A stretch of DNA of 64,000 nt from Neobacillus pocheonensis (GTDB lineage: Bacteria > Bacillota > Bacilli > Bacillales > Cytobacillaceae): the NCBI GenBank assembly GCA_023702235.1, contig JAMQCR010000001.1, positions 2,170,001-2,234,000 on the forward strand, in the 5' to 3' direction. The notes beneath the pieces were generated by a model. That model was not told the DNA's origin, did not search any database, and saw only the letters and a program-made list of their open reading frames with translations. The position numbers and the translations under genes are program-made. Positions 27,310 through 37,098 of this stretch are shown piece by piece. The stretch's first letter is position 1. Every line of letters begins with the position of its first letter.

Positions 27310-27899
27310 AAAACCTCCATATTTCCTGTCCGTTATTAAACAGTTTAATATAAATTAAATTTGAGTTATCATTAAATCATGAATATTCAAAACGTTAAAT
27401 CTTTCAATATGTCAGGTAATCTTACATATATATTTTATTTCTAATCATACTTTATGTACATTATTATCGTCTACAAAATATTTTTTTTGACGAAGGAAGA
27501 TGCCTGAGAAAAGATGATTCACAGCCTACTACACGAGGATTAGTGAATTTTACTGAAAGCCAAGTTAAAAAAACCTCAAAACCTAGCAGTATTAAGGCAA
27601 TAACTACAATGAAAACGCTCCACTTCAATTAATTGATTTGCTATTTTAATATAATAAAATAGTAATGTAGTGAGTTGTGAAAAAATGCAGGTCTCTTTTT
27701 TTTACTTCGCAATTAGTTAACATTAGTCTAAATATTTTACTGAAAAATTATCGTAAAAAAGAAAAAACTTATATACAAGAAATTAAAAAGGGAGAACTAC
27801 TAAGTAGTTCTGAATATTGAGGGTTTAATCAAACATGTTATACTGTGCTAAGGATATCCCAGAGTAAATAGGAAGATTAGCATTGTTAGGAGAGTGTTT
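27310..27899. other. Intergenic region, no gene
   Basis: A 590-bp very AT-rich divergent region between the sensory operon and the HAD gene. No coding frame, strong hairpin or recognisable RNA was seen. AGGAGAG at 27887-27893 is the SD of the HAD gene. Confidence 0.5.
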
Positions 27900-28682
27900 A
27901 TGAATTACAAGGTTGTCATCTTAGATATAGACGGAACTATCCTTCCGCATGGAAAAACGGTTAGTCATGCTACAAAGGATGCGATCCAGCAGTTAAAAGA
28001 TAAAAATATGAAAGTAGTCATTGCCACGGGGAGAGCTCCCTATTTTTCAGACTCCATTATTCAGGAAACAGGAGTCGACTCGATGGTCTTTTTTAATGGT
28101 GCGTATGCCTATCATGAAGGGAAAGAAATATATAAGAATGCGATTGAGAAAAATATATTAAAAAATGTACATCTTTTGTCTCACGATTATCAACATCCTC
28201 TTACTTTCTTAGGTGGCACGAGCTTTAAGGTTACCGACCTAAGCCATCCATTCGTAATCGAAGCTTTCCGGCATGATCCGTGGAAGCCTGAACTTGCACC
28301 CTCTCAGTTTTGGTTGGAACATGATATTTATCAATTATTTCTTCATTGCGAATTGGAGGAAGAGATACACTACCAAGCAAAGGTTCCGGAATTAGATTTC
28401 AGACGGTGGAGTTCAACAGGATCAAGAACCTGTGATGTCAATTTGTCCAATTCAAATAAAGCTGTCGGTCTCACTAAATTGTTAGAACGGCTCGGCATTG
28501 CTCCAGACGAAGCATTGGCATTTGGGGATGGTTTAAATGATATTGAAATGCTTTCTTTAGTAGGGATGGGAGTCGCCATGGGGTCTGCCCGCAAGGAAGT
28601 GAAGGAAGCTGCCAATATGGTAACGCTCTCCGCCGAAGAAGACGGAGTACGTTACGGTTTAGAGCGGCTTGGTTTAATCTAA
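27900..28682 (+). CDS. Cof-type HAD-superfamily phosphatase
   Basis: The 260-residue HAD IIB hydrolase begins MNYKVVILDIDGTILPHGKT (nucleophile Asp in DIDGT). It has VVIATGRAPYFSDSI as motif II, CDVNLSNSNKAVGLTKLLER with the Lys, and FGDGLNDIEMLSLVGMGVAM as motif IV. Such enzymes dephosphorylate sugar phosphates or flavin/PLP-type cofactors. The ATG at 27900 fits AGGAGAG better than the GTG at 27894. The frame is intact and the gene monocistronic. Confidence 0.92.
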   Translation: MNYKVVILDIDGTILPHGKTVSHATKDAIQQLKDKNMKVVIATGRAPYFSDSIIQETGVDSMVFFNGAYAYHEGKEIYKNAIEKNILKNVHLLSHDYQHPLTFLGGTSFKVTDLSHPFVIEAFRHDPWKPELAPSQFWLEHDIYQLFLHCELEEEIHYQAKVPELDFRRWSSTGSRTCDVNLSNSNKAVGLTKLLERLGIAPDEALAFGDGLNDIEMLSLVGMGVAMGSARKEVKEAANMVTLSAEEDGVRYGLERLGLI

Positions 28683-28727
28683 AACTATCGCCTTTTCAAT
28701 TTCACACCACTCGGGAGGTTTTGTCCT

Positions 28728-29776
28728 TCAAATGTCATTTTCCCATTTGGAGATTTCCTCCCGAACCCGTGGCGCCACTTCTTTCCCCAACAGCTCAATG
28801 GCTCTCATAACATCTTCATGAGGCATCGTGCCAACCGGTACGTGCAGCATAAATCGTGTGATCCCAACGTTCTTTCGAAGATGAATAATCTTTTTCGCAA
28901 CTGTTTCCGGATCACCTACGTACAGCGCTCCTTCAAAACTTCGCGCCGAATCAAAGCTTGACCTATCGTAACGCCCCCAACCACGCTCCCGTCCAAGCAC
29001 GTTAATGGCTTGTTGGGTGGAAGGGAAGAATTTGTCGGCAGCCGTCTCGGTGTCCTCAGCGATGAAACCATGAGAATGTGACGCAACCGGCAGCTTCGAA
29101 ATGTCATGTCCTGCCTGTGCTGCCGCTCTTTTATAGAGCTGGACAAGCGGCGCAAACTGCAGTGGACTACCTCCAATTATGGCTAAAACAAGCGGCAGTC
29201 CCAGTATGCCTGCACGAGTGACAGATTCCGTATTCCCACCGCTGCCAATCCACACAGGCAAAGGATTCTGCACAGGCCTTGGGTACACTCCTAGATTGTC
29301 AATCGCAGGCCGATGCCCGCCATTCCAGGTCACTTTCTCGGACTCGCGTAATTTCAATAATAACTCCAACTTCTCCTCGAACAGTTCATCATAGTCTCTT
29401 AAATCAAAACCAAAAAGCGGAAAGGACTCGATAAAAGAACCCCGGCTGCCATGATCTCTGCACGTCCGTTCGAGATGGCGTCAAGCGTAGCAAAGTCTTG
29501 AAATACGCGTACAGGATCGGCAGAAGAAAGTACCGTAACCGCACTCGTTAACCGTATTCGCTTCGTTTGTGACGCAGCTGCAGCAAGCACGACTGCTGGT
29601 GAAGACGACGCATAATCTTTACGATGATGCTCTCCGACACCAAAGACATCCAACCCTACCTGATCAGCAAGTACGATTTCCTCCACCACTTCACGCAATC
29701 GCTGTGCATGACTAATCAATTCGCCGGTATGAACATCCGGCGTTGTTTCTACAAACGTGCTCAAGCCAATTTCCAT
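28728..29776 (-). pseudogene. LLM-class flavin-dependent oxidoreductase, frameshifted
   Basis: The luciferase-like monooxygenase opens [20 protein letters not shown] behind AGGAGG. It has [20 protein letters not shown] and, after the break, [39 protein letters not shown] and a normal C-terminus. One base is missing near 29446: GCAGCCGGGG, expected GCAGGCCGGGG, restoring [11 protein letters not shown]. The corrected length is about 350 residues, usual for the family. The substrate is unknown. Confidence 0.85.
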
Positions 29777-29826
29777 AGATAATTCCTCCTATTATACCTT
29801 CCGTTATCTCCAACAACTATGGAAGT

Positions 29827-30854
29827 TTATAGTATTACCTTTTTCAAATCCTCAATAAAAGCTTCTACCTCGTCCTCTTTTGTTGCCCATGAGGTTACAA
29901 GGCGAATGGCAGAGTGATCTGCATCTACCTTTTCCCAATTATGAAAAGCATAGTTACGTTGGAGTTTGGTAATGACTGTATTAGGAAGAATCGGAAAGAT
30001 TTGATTGGATGGTGACTGGGTCAGAAACGCAATATTTGCTTTGCTTATTTCAGCTCTGAGCATTTCTGCCATTTTATTCGCATGGTTAGCCAATTCAAAA
30101 AACAAATTGTCCCTGAAAAGTTCTAAAAACTGGATGCCTAAAAGTCTCCCCTTTGCTAGAAGCGCGCCTCTTTGCTTCAAATGATAGCGAAAATCTTTCT
30201 TAAGAGAATTACGGCAAATAACCAAAGCCTCGCCTAAGAGTGCACCATTTTTAGTTCCACCAATATAAAAAGCATCTAAAAGTTCAGGAAGATCTCTTAA
30301 CTCCAGGTCATTTTCTGCAGAACACAGTGCTGACCCCAGTCTCGCACCATCCATAAACAAAATCAGATTGTTCTCGTCGCAAAACTCTCTTAATGGTACC
30401 AGTTCGTTTTTCTTATATATGGATCCTATTTCTGTTGAATTCGATATGTAAACCAGCTTAGGCTTGACCATGTGCTCATCAGGATGACCTTCGAGTACTG
30501 CCATCAAGTGCGAAGGGGTTAGTTTCCCATCCTTCACTTCAATCGAAATGATTTTATGTCCTGTGGCTTCGATGGCACCCGTCTCATGCCCAAGAATATG
30601 GCCAGTACTAGCTGCTATTGCGGCTCATGTGGTCGTAAGAAAGCTGCAAGGGCGGTAAGATTCGTTTGTGTCCCGCCTGACAACAAGTGAATTTCAACGT
30701 CCGTCCTTCCCATTCTTTCTTTTAACAGTTCTACCGCTTTTCGGGTATAGCAATCCTCTCCATACCCCTCCTCCTGCTCAAAGTTGGACTCTACTAAAGC
30801 GTTCAATATCCTAGGATGTGCGCCTTCACTGTAATCGTTTTTAAAGCTGTACAT
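29827..30854 (-). pseudogene. Low-specificity L-threonine aldolase, frameshifted
   Basis: This PLP enzyme cleaves threonine or allo-threonine to glycine and acetaldehyde. It starts MYSFKNDYSEGAHPRILNAL with HLLSGGTQTNLTALAAFLRP. The PLP lysine lies in DAFYIGGTKNGALLGEALV. The frame breaks near 30622, where GAGCCGC should be GAGGCCGC, giving RPHEAAIAASTGHILGHETG. A single G restores a protein of about 342 residues. The gene stands alone. Confidence 0.87.
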
Positions 30855-31289
30855 TGGGTAGCCCCCGTTTCATTTTTTTACCATTGTATCATCCTTTTTA
30901 TCGTAACATAGCAATTAACGATACTAAAAATGAAAAGAAGATTGGGTCTCGAAGAGGAACTTAAAATTCCTATTCGTATTACTCTCCAATATCAATATGA
31001 CAAGTTCCAAGAAAACTAATTCCTTTAAAAAAATTTTACTAAACATGAAAAAACCTCATTAATGTAAAAAACACCAATGAGGTTTCGTCCCTATATGAAC
31101 TAAGCCCATGATCCCCATAGCGCCCCTTCGTTTATTTGGAGGGAAGATGGTAAAAATAACATTTTGAGTTTTATATTACCCAATCTAACTTTAATAGATC
31201 TTTAAGAATATTTACTTGCTCAGCGCCTAGCAATTTTATTCTCAAGTTGGGCTTTAAGGGCCGTTTTTTTCGTAGCAAATAACTTAAAC
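30855..31289. other. Intergenic region with a terminator
   Basis: No gene. A stem AAACCTCATT/AATGAGGTTT lies at about 31051-31084. The remainder is AT-rich without further signal. Confidence 0.55.
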
Positions 31290-31559
31290 TTAATGTTGAA
31301 AGTAACTAAAAAATGAACTGCACCCTAAACGTATAATCTTATTCGTGCTTTTTTGTAGAAAAACTAAAAAATCATAGTAATCATTTAAAGGTTTAGAACG
31401 TTTAGATTCTGATAATAACCTACTATATTCGTTTAGAAGGTTGTCAAGTTCTTGACTGCAATTTATGGTTTCTTCACTTAGAAGTCCTTTTGTCTTACCT
31501 ATTTGAATCATCTCGACTCTTTTCTTACTTATAGCCTCTACTAATTGTTCTTGTCTCAT
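31290..31559 (-). CDS. Spo0E-family aspartyl-phosphate phosphatase-like protein
   Basis: The 89-residue helical hairpin protein carries the family signature SQELDNLLNEYSRLLSE. Spo0E-like phosphatases dephosphorylate Spo0A~P and so delay sporulation. CGAGGTG precedes the ATG. The C-terminal half (FLVFLQKSTNKIIRLGCSSF) is longer than in minimal members. Target specificity cannot be predicted. Confidence 0.78.
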   Translation of the reverse strand: MRQEQLVEAISKKRVEMIQIGKTKGLLSEETINCSQELDNLLNEYSRLLSESKRSKPLNDYYDFLVFLQKSTNKIIRLGCSSFFSYFQH

Positions 31560-32023
31560 AGCAAAAATACACCTCGAAAATTATTAATTATAGCTTTTGT
31601 CTAATGAGCAAAATAGACGCAAAACGTATTATAACATTTTCTGACTCACATTGAATGGTTTCGATAAAACAAGATATAAAAAGATAAATAACGACGAGAT
31701 TCTTAGGTTTTCGACTTAATAAAATTCTGAATTTTATATATGTAGGAATCTATCAGTCTGTAGGTTTCAAACGAAAATGAAATTCGAATATAGGTACTTA
31801 TTTTATTTCTTGGGTGTTAATCATTAAGTTATAACACTTAAAAGTTAAATTCACCCCCTACAATGCCTTCAAAGCCGTCAATCTCCATCTTTTTAATTCC
31901 CTGATCATTGCTGATCCAAAGTCAAACAACTATACCACCTCTAGGAAAATAATTAACATATCTTGTGCAAGAAAGGTTAGTTATCTTAAAGCATATGTTT
32001 TATAGAAAGGGTGTGATTGAATT
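31560..32023. other. Intergenic region, one possible C-terminal remnant
   Basis: Mostly non-coding. On the minus strand a short frame ending at 31838 (GIKKMEIDGFEGIVGGEFNF) looks like the tail of a lost gene but cannot be assigned. GAAAGGGTG near 32007 is the SD of the next small gene. Confidence 0.35.
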
Positions 32024-32185
32024 ATGGATCGGAAGAAATGGGGAGTTGGAGGATTAGTATTTGTTGGCTGCATGTTCCTTGGTGGAGGATTGGGAGCTTT
32101 GTTAGGAAGTTCTCAAATCGGATGGTTGATAGGAATGGGGGTTGGATTTCTTGGGATGGCTTTAACGAGACTGATTGGAAAATAA
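32024..32185 (+). CDS. Small two-helix membrane protein, 53 residues
   Basis: ATG about 9 bp behind GAAAGGGTG. The product starts MDRKKWGVGGLVFVGCMFLG and has a glycine-rich first helix. A second helix (GWLIGMGVGFLGMALTRLI) ends in GK. Two helices in a hairpin and a downstream terminator (32272-32303) support a real gene. No named family recognised. Confidence 0.65.
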   Translation: MDRKKWGVGGLVFVGCMFLGGGLGALLGSSQIGWLIGMGVGFLGMALTRLIGK

Positions 32186-32232
32186 TAGATAGGAATCTTC
32201 TTCCAGTAGATAAAGCAATATTAATCTTCGTT

Positions 32233-32502
32233 TCAATTATAACCTTCGTAAATCCTTTTCAGGAAACGGAAAAAGGCAACACCCAAACGGGTTAGTTGCC
32301 TTTCTTTAAAATGAGTTGCGAGATACACTCGACGCGTGTAGAGTGTGTCTAAATACTTATAGTAAATATCACGGATAGAGTGAATTACTTTTACAAAAAC
32401 TTGGTTTTTTGAAGCCTTTGCAATATTTAAATGAAAATTAAAATCTGCTGCTGAATATTTCTTAAAATCATCTCTATAATGTTTTCTTTTAGTTTTGTCC
32501 AT
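32233..32502 (-). pseudogene. GntR/FadR-type regulator, FCD-domain fragment
   Basis: The frame DDFKKYSAADFNFHLNIAKA followed by NQVFVKVIHSIRDIYYKYL matches the FCD ligand-binding domain of FadR-like GntR regulators. The winged-helix part is absent. The tail after YTRRVYLATHFKERQ runs into the terminator on the other strand. Remnant only. Confidence 0.65.
32272..32306 (+). terminator. Terminator
   Basis: AAAGGCAAC (32272-32280) and GTTGCCTTT (32295-32303), followed by CTTT. Confidence 0.6.
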
Positions 32503-32757
32503 GTTATTATTCAGTTATAACTTGTAGGATATGTTACCAAAGTTGGTGGAAAATAGAATTAAACTCCATTGATAAACAAAATTATTGTCAATATTGTTTT
32601 TGGACGTCTTATTAAGTAAATGGAAGAGCATATACAAAGAGGTAGAAAAACACTTTTAGACTCATAATCAAGTGTAAGTTCTATTCTCAAATCAAGTTTT
32701 ATGAAAGATAGAATAAGTGTAAATTAAAGATTATATTATTTAGAAAGGAAGAATAAA

Positions 32758-33286
32758 ATGAGTATCCATTATGAAGTTATTTCTGATGACAATATTATTT
32801 GCCTTAAGGATTTATGCAATGAATTAATGGCATTTCAAAAATCTAAAGCAACCATTCATTCTGAAGTTGTTTGATAGCATGAGTTTTGAAACCAGAATGA
32901 TTCCTTCCGTTAAAAGTGCTAACCATAACTATATCGTGGTTGCTAAAGATGATGATGAAATAGTTGGATATGTTTATAGCAATATTTCATCAAAGGAAAC
33001 CTATTCTAATGGATTTGCTACATTTTTCGACCTTGATTCTGTCAAAACTGATGATGTTGGTTGTCTTTCTCAGTTTTATATAAAAGAGGGTTATCGTAGT
33101 CGTGGTATTGGTTCCGTTTTGTTTGAAAAGTCTATGGAATGGTTAAGTACCTTTAAATCAATAAGTGATTTGTTTATTTTTGTATCCAATGGAAACGATA
33201 ATGCGTTAAAATTCTATCAAAGTAAAGGCTTTAAAATAAGTCACCAAATACTGGATGGGTTCATTACGGTGTTAAGGAATACTTAA
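32758..33286 (+). pseudogene. GNAT-family acetyltransferase, frameshifted
   Basis: ATG behind AAAGGA. The N-terminal MSIHYEVISDDNIICLKDL is cut near 32868 (GAAGTTGTTTGATAG, one base extra). It continues in the next frame as FDSMSFETRMIPSVKS, YIVVAKDDDEIVGYVYSNIS and the acetyl-CoA motif YIKEGYRSRGIGSVLFEKS. The C-terminal NALKFYQSKGFKISH is normal. One base change would give an intact protein of about 175 residues. Confidence 0.78.
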
Positions 33287-33307
33287 TCTTATGAAGCTAC
33301 CTTTTGT

Positions 33308-33598
33308 ACTATCACAGCATTTCCCTGCTTGGCCTGTCCGAATAGCCCCTTCATTCAGACTATCACTGGCATATTTCCTGCTGATACTGTCCGAATAACC
33401 CCCTCATTCAGACTAGCACAGGCATTTCCCTGCTTGGCCGTCCGAATAACCCCTTCATTCAGACTAGTACAGGCAATTTCCCTGCTGATCCTGTCCGAAT
33501 AGCCCCCTCATTCAGACTATCACAGGCATTTCCCTGCTTGTCCTGTCCGAATAACCCCTTCATTCAGACTATCACTGGCATTTTCCCTGCTGATCCTT
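33308..33598. repeat. Tandem array of 52-bp repeats with alternating unit types
   Basis: Five full units of 51-53 bp start at 33308, 33359, 33412, 33463 and 33516, with a partial sixth from 33568. Each contains GTCCGAATARCCCC and TCATTCAGACTA. Odd units carry CTGCTTGKCC; even units carry CTGCTGATMC. The real period is therefore a dimer of about 104 bp. The array fills the gap between the GNAT and LLM genes and has no coding potential I can see. Confidence 0.9.
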
Positions 33599-33647
33599 AT
33601 ACGAAAACCCGTCGTGGTTATGTTTGTGGCTATATGTATTTATAAAA

Positions 33648-33682
33648 ATAAGCCATCCATGAATCGGATGGCTTTGTTAAAG
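33648..33682 (-). terminator. Terminator after the second LLM gene
   Basis: AAGCCATCC (33650-33658) and GGATGGCTT (33666-33674). On the minus strand it is followed by ATTTTT. Confidence 0.75.
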
Positions 33683-33698
33683 GAATTAGTTGAAGGGG

Positions 33699-34701
33699 TT
33701 ATTTACCCTCTACTACTTCTTTCAATATTTCATAGGAACGTTTTTGTTTTTCTGGGTCAAAAATATAAGATACGGCCATGATTTCATCCACAGCATAGAT
33801 TCCTTGAAACCGAGTTAACTGTTGTCGGATGGTTTCTTTGCTTCCCAAAAGTGTCACACTTTGCTTCGATTTCGCCATTTCTTTTTCCATTGGGCTCCAA
33901 AGCTCGTCCAAGTTTTCCACAGGCGGCTGCAACGGATTTCGCGTACCACGTACAATATTCAGGAAGAATTGCTGCATCGTAGTCGATAGGAATACTGCCT
34001 CGTCATCAGTTTCTGCGGCAATCACATTTAAACAAACCATCATATACGGACGGTCCAAGTACTGAGACGGCTGGAACTGTTTCCGATAAATCGAAATCGC
34101 TTCTTCCATGAATCTTGGTGCAAAGTGGGAAGCAAAAACATAGGGAAGACCCAAGCTGGCCGCTAAATAAGCGGAGTCCGTAGACGAACCGAGGATATAA
34201 ATCGGAATGTTGGTGCCAACACCAGGATGAGCCTTCACAAAGCCTTGCTGCTCCTCTGGACCAAAATAAGAAAGCAAAGGCCTTTACATCCTCTGGAAAT
34301 GTATAAACAGAATCTGCTTTTGATCGTCTTAAGGCGTTTGCTGTCATCATATCAGTACCAGGAGCGCGGCCAAGACCTAATTCTACTCGATTTGGATAAA
34401 TCGTTGCCATTGTGCCAAATTGTTCAGCGACAATTAAAGGGGAATGGTTAGGCAGCATGATCCCTCCGGATCCAACCCGAATATGATTCGTATTTTCTAA
34501 CGTGTGTTTTATTAAAATAGAAGTGGCTGAGCTGACAAGTGTCGGTGAATTATGATGCTCGGCAATCCAATATCGTTGATACCCCATTTTCTCTGTTGCT
34601 TGCGCAAGGTCCACCATTGCCTCAATTGCTTGTTTAGCAGTCTGTCCCTCACGTATTGGTGCTAGATTTAAAACCGATACAGGTATATGAATAGTAGACA
34701 T
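33699..34701 (-). pseudogene. LLM-class flavin-dependent oxidoreductase (bacterial-luciferase type), frameshifted
   Basis: It starts [20 protein letters not shown] and has [40 protein letters not shown] and [19 protein letters not shown]. This is the group often annotated as alkanal-monooxygenase-like MsnO8 family. The frame breaks near 34280 (AAGGCCTTTGC has one T too many). It resumes as [19 protein letters not shown] and ends KRSYEILKEVVEGK. The corrected length is about 334 residues, normal. The substrate is unknown. Confidence 0.86.
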
Positions 34702-34814
34702 TTTAAATTTTTCCTTTCGTTTTGAAGATCTACTACTATAGTAACAATCGGAATAAAGAAAACAAACTTAAATGACTTGGTAAATATTAATAGTTTACAA
34801 AAATGAGCAAAAAG

Positions 34815-34860
34815 AAAGTGCCGGAACTCACCGAATGGGGATCGTTCCTAGCACTTTTTT
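34815..34860. terminator. Bidirectional terminator
   Basis: AAAGTGCCGGAAC pairs imperfectly with GTTCCTAGCACTTT around a GA-rich loop, with T-tracts on both sides. Confidence 0.7.
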
Positions 34861-34878
34861 AAATAAACCTATGATTGA

Positions 34879-35436
34879 TTAACTATTACCATTACTGGAG
34901 CTTCCCGCTTGTCCATTACCAGTCCATGGTTTTTGCACTCTAATACTTTTAATAGTTTTTCCATCAGTATCATAATAGATGGATAATGTACTACCAGTAG
35001 TTACTTCGTTCAAACTGATATTATTTTGAGTCATTCCATTTTGTCCCCTGGTCATAGTCGTCAATGTGACACCGTTAGGAAGTACAATGGTTTTCACTTC
35101 ACCGGTATATTTTTTTACTCTCATTCCGCCTCTTCCAGCACCGCCATTACCACCTGAACCACCATTATAGCTGCCGTTGCTGTTTCCACCATTTTGTCCA
35201 TTCCGTCTAGACATTTGTGGAATTTCCATAAGCTTTAAGGTAACATTATTTCCATTAATCGTAGATACCTCACCGTAAACATCAGGTTTTTGAAAAGCAG
35301 GTCTATTACTATTTCCGGTGCCATTACCATTGGATGCTGAAGCTGCTTGATTTGAATTTCCCGAATTGGAACAACCCGCAATAACAAAAATCAACAAGCA
35401 TGAAAACAAAGTAGTTAAAAAACGTTTTTTGTTCAT
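34879..35436 (-). CDS. Predicted lipoprotein, Gly/Asn-rich
   Basis: The 185-residue protein has a signal peptide MNKKRFLTTLFSCLLIFVI and lipobox IAGC (Cys22), so it is anchored to the outer membrane face. The linker is Asn/Gly/Ser-rich, with a low-complexity block at about residues 80-105. The folded part has short beta segments (YGEVSTINGNNVTLKLMEI and TTGSTLSIYYDTDGKTIKSI). Proteins of this layout accompany some efflux systems, but no transporter is adjacent here. Function unknown. Confidence 0.8.
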   Translation of the reverse strand: MNKKRFLTTLFSCLLIFVIAGCSNSGNSNQAASASNGNGTGNSNRPAFQKPDVYGEVSTINGNNVTLKLMEIPQMSRRNGQNGGNSNGSYNGGSGGNGGAGRGGMRVKKYTGEVKTIVLPNGVTLTTMTRGQNGMTQNNISLNEVTTGSTLSIYYDTDGKTIKSIRVQKPWTGNGQAGSSSNGNS

Positions 35437-35529
35437 TTTCTTTACTCCTCTTATTTTAGGTTTTTCAGAGCCTATTATCGTACAATAATCTTAATTTATC
35501 CTTAAAAATTGAAAAAGAATTTTTAAAAA

Positions 35530-35556
35530 ACCTATTAATTTTTCAGATTAATAGGT
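35530..35556. terminator. Hairpin terminator
   Basis: AACCTATTAAT and ATTAATAGGTT form an 11-bp perfect stem near 35530-35556 between the lipoprotein and the ABC-F remnant. Confidence 0.55.
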
Positions 35557-35630
35557 TGATCAATTTAAAGATGCAGTTTGAAACATTAATATAATCATGC
35601 AAGGTTTACTAAATAACTATCGTCTTTTCG

Positions 35631-36717
35631 TTACGAAAGTTCATTTATTTGTTTCGTAAGCTCTTTAAATTTCTTGTCGAGTTCTGTGTACGCTTTATTA
35701 TTTGGAGTCATAAAGCTAAGCTTTCCTAAAACTTCTTGTCTTTCTGTTTCAAGCTTTAAACGTAATTCATCCAGATTATCTCTTTTTGGGGATAATTCAT
35801 TCAATTGCTTTTGTATGCTATTATTCGAAATAATGAGTTTGCTGCTTGTCGTTTTTTCGAGAAAATATCGATCATGCGAAACGACGATTAGCTTTCCATT
35901 ATACAGTGCTAAGGTATCTTCAAGTTGTTCACGTGAAGTTAAGTCAAGATGATTCGTCGGCTCATCTAAAAAAAGCACATCTTTTTCTTCTAATATATAC
36001 TCCATTAACTTACACTTTACACGCTCACCCATACTCATATTCCTAATGGGTTCTGTCCAATGAGATGTCATAAATCCTAAATGCTTCATTAGAGTGTTTT
36101 TCATATTCACGTTGCTGGGTAAGTCTTTTCTGTTTGCGAACCTCGATATAACTAGAATAATTCCCTTTGTGTTCAATTACCTTCTTACCTTCAATCGACC
36201 ATATTTTTGTTGCAACAGCATCTAAAAAATAACGATCATGCGAAACAAAAATAATGGTCCCTTTATAATTCTTAATTTGTCTAATGAGGAATTCTACACT
36301 TTGCTCATCGAGATGGTTTGTCGGTTCATCTAATAGTAAAAGGTGTGCATCTTTTGAAAAACCTCTTGCAAATCGTGATTTCAATTTTTCTCCACCACTT
36401 AATTGTGGAAAATCGTGGGTTGGTACATGCCATTTCTCTAGTAATTTAACTTCAAAAGGGGTCTTATCTTCGGAAGAATGCGACTCAGTTTCTTGTTCAA
36501 CAAAATAAATTTTCAAGTCTTGTTGCAGCCATTGGATTTGTCCTTGTGCCGGCACTAAGTCATTGTTAATTAATTGCAACAACGTAGATTTACCAGCACC
36601 ATTTTTGCCAATGACACCGATGATATCCCTATGCTGAACACTGGCATTTACATTTTCAAAAACAATAAAGTCCATTACTTCATAGCTAATATTAGATAAT
36701 TTTAATAGTTCTTTCAT
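35631..36717 (-). pseudogene. vmlR: VmlR-type ABC-F ribosome-protection ATPase with internal deletion
   Basis: VmlR-like ABC-F proteins bind stalled ribosomes and displace lincosamides and streptogramin A. The start MKELLKLSNISYEVMDFIVF and the first ATPase are intact (GVIGKNGAGKSTLLQLI, QLSGGEKLKSRFARG, LLLLDEPTNHLDEQSVEFL). After LTQQREYEK the sequence jumps to TLMKHLGFMTSHWTEPIRNM. This loses the interdomain linker that reaches the drug site and the second Walker A, about 260 codons, and it changes frame. The C-terminal LTKQINELS remains. It cannot protect ribosomes as encoded. Confidence 0.85.
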
Positions 36718-36742
36718 ATAATCTATCCCTCTCTTTAAAGGG

Positions 36743-36959
36743 AGAATAAAAAAATCCTCCCAGTTCATTTGGAAGGATTAGTCGTACCTTTACATCATCA
36801 AATAAGCTATTTTCATTAATAGCTCTACAATTTAAAAGAAAATGGGCAGACTAATCCTATTTCGTATGATTTGAAATATGTGATTTCAAATTTTAAAAAT
36901 AAGATTAGTTAATCATCGCCCACCCATCATTCCTTTCTACTATTAGTAAAATCAGTATA
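36743..36959 (-). promoter_or_regulatory. vmlR promoter and attenuator leader
   Basis: The -10 is TATACT (36954-36959, minus strand) with an extended TG. Downstream are a leader ORF and four pairing segments. Segment 1 (GGGC...ACTAATC) overlaps the leader ORF end. Segment 2 is GGATTAGTCTGCCC (GGATTAGTC at 36849-36857). Segment 3 is GACTAATCC (36775-36783). The terminator AATCCTTCC/GGGAGGATT (36753-36779) ends in TTTTTTTATT. Pairing 2:3 excludes the terminator and pairing 1:2 allows it. This is a classic ribosome-stalling attenuator, as known for B. subtilis vmlR. Confidence 0.75.
36913..36930 (-). CDS. Attenuator leader peptide MMGGR
   Basis: A five-codon frame behind AAAGGA, reading Met-Met-Gly-Gly-Arg then TGA, lies where attenuation segment 1 begins. 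A drug-stalled ribosome here would block segment 1 and favour antitermination. Existence is inferred from position and SD. Confidence 0.5.
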   Translation of the reverse strand: MMGGR

Positions 36960-37098
36960 GCATAAACACATTTGTAAAAACAAAAGTAAGTAACCATGTA
37001 AATCCTTTCATCTAAAAACTCTACACTATAATAAAATGTTTTTGGAAAGAATAGAATTATATTAAGGCATGACCATTTCACTGAAAAGAGTGATATTA

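Noticed and set aside
33308..33598. Tandem array considered as CRISPR
   Set aside because: Units are contiguous and similar along their whole length, with no variable spacers and no cas genes.
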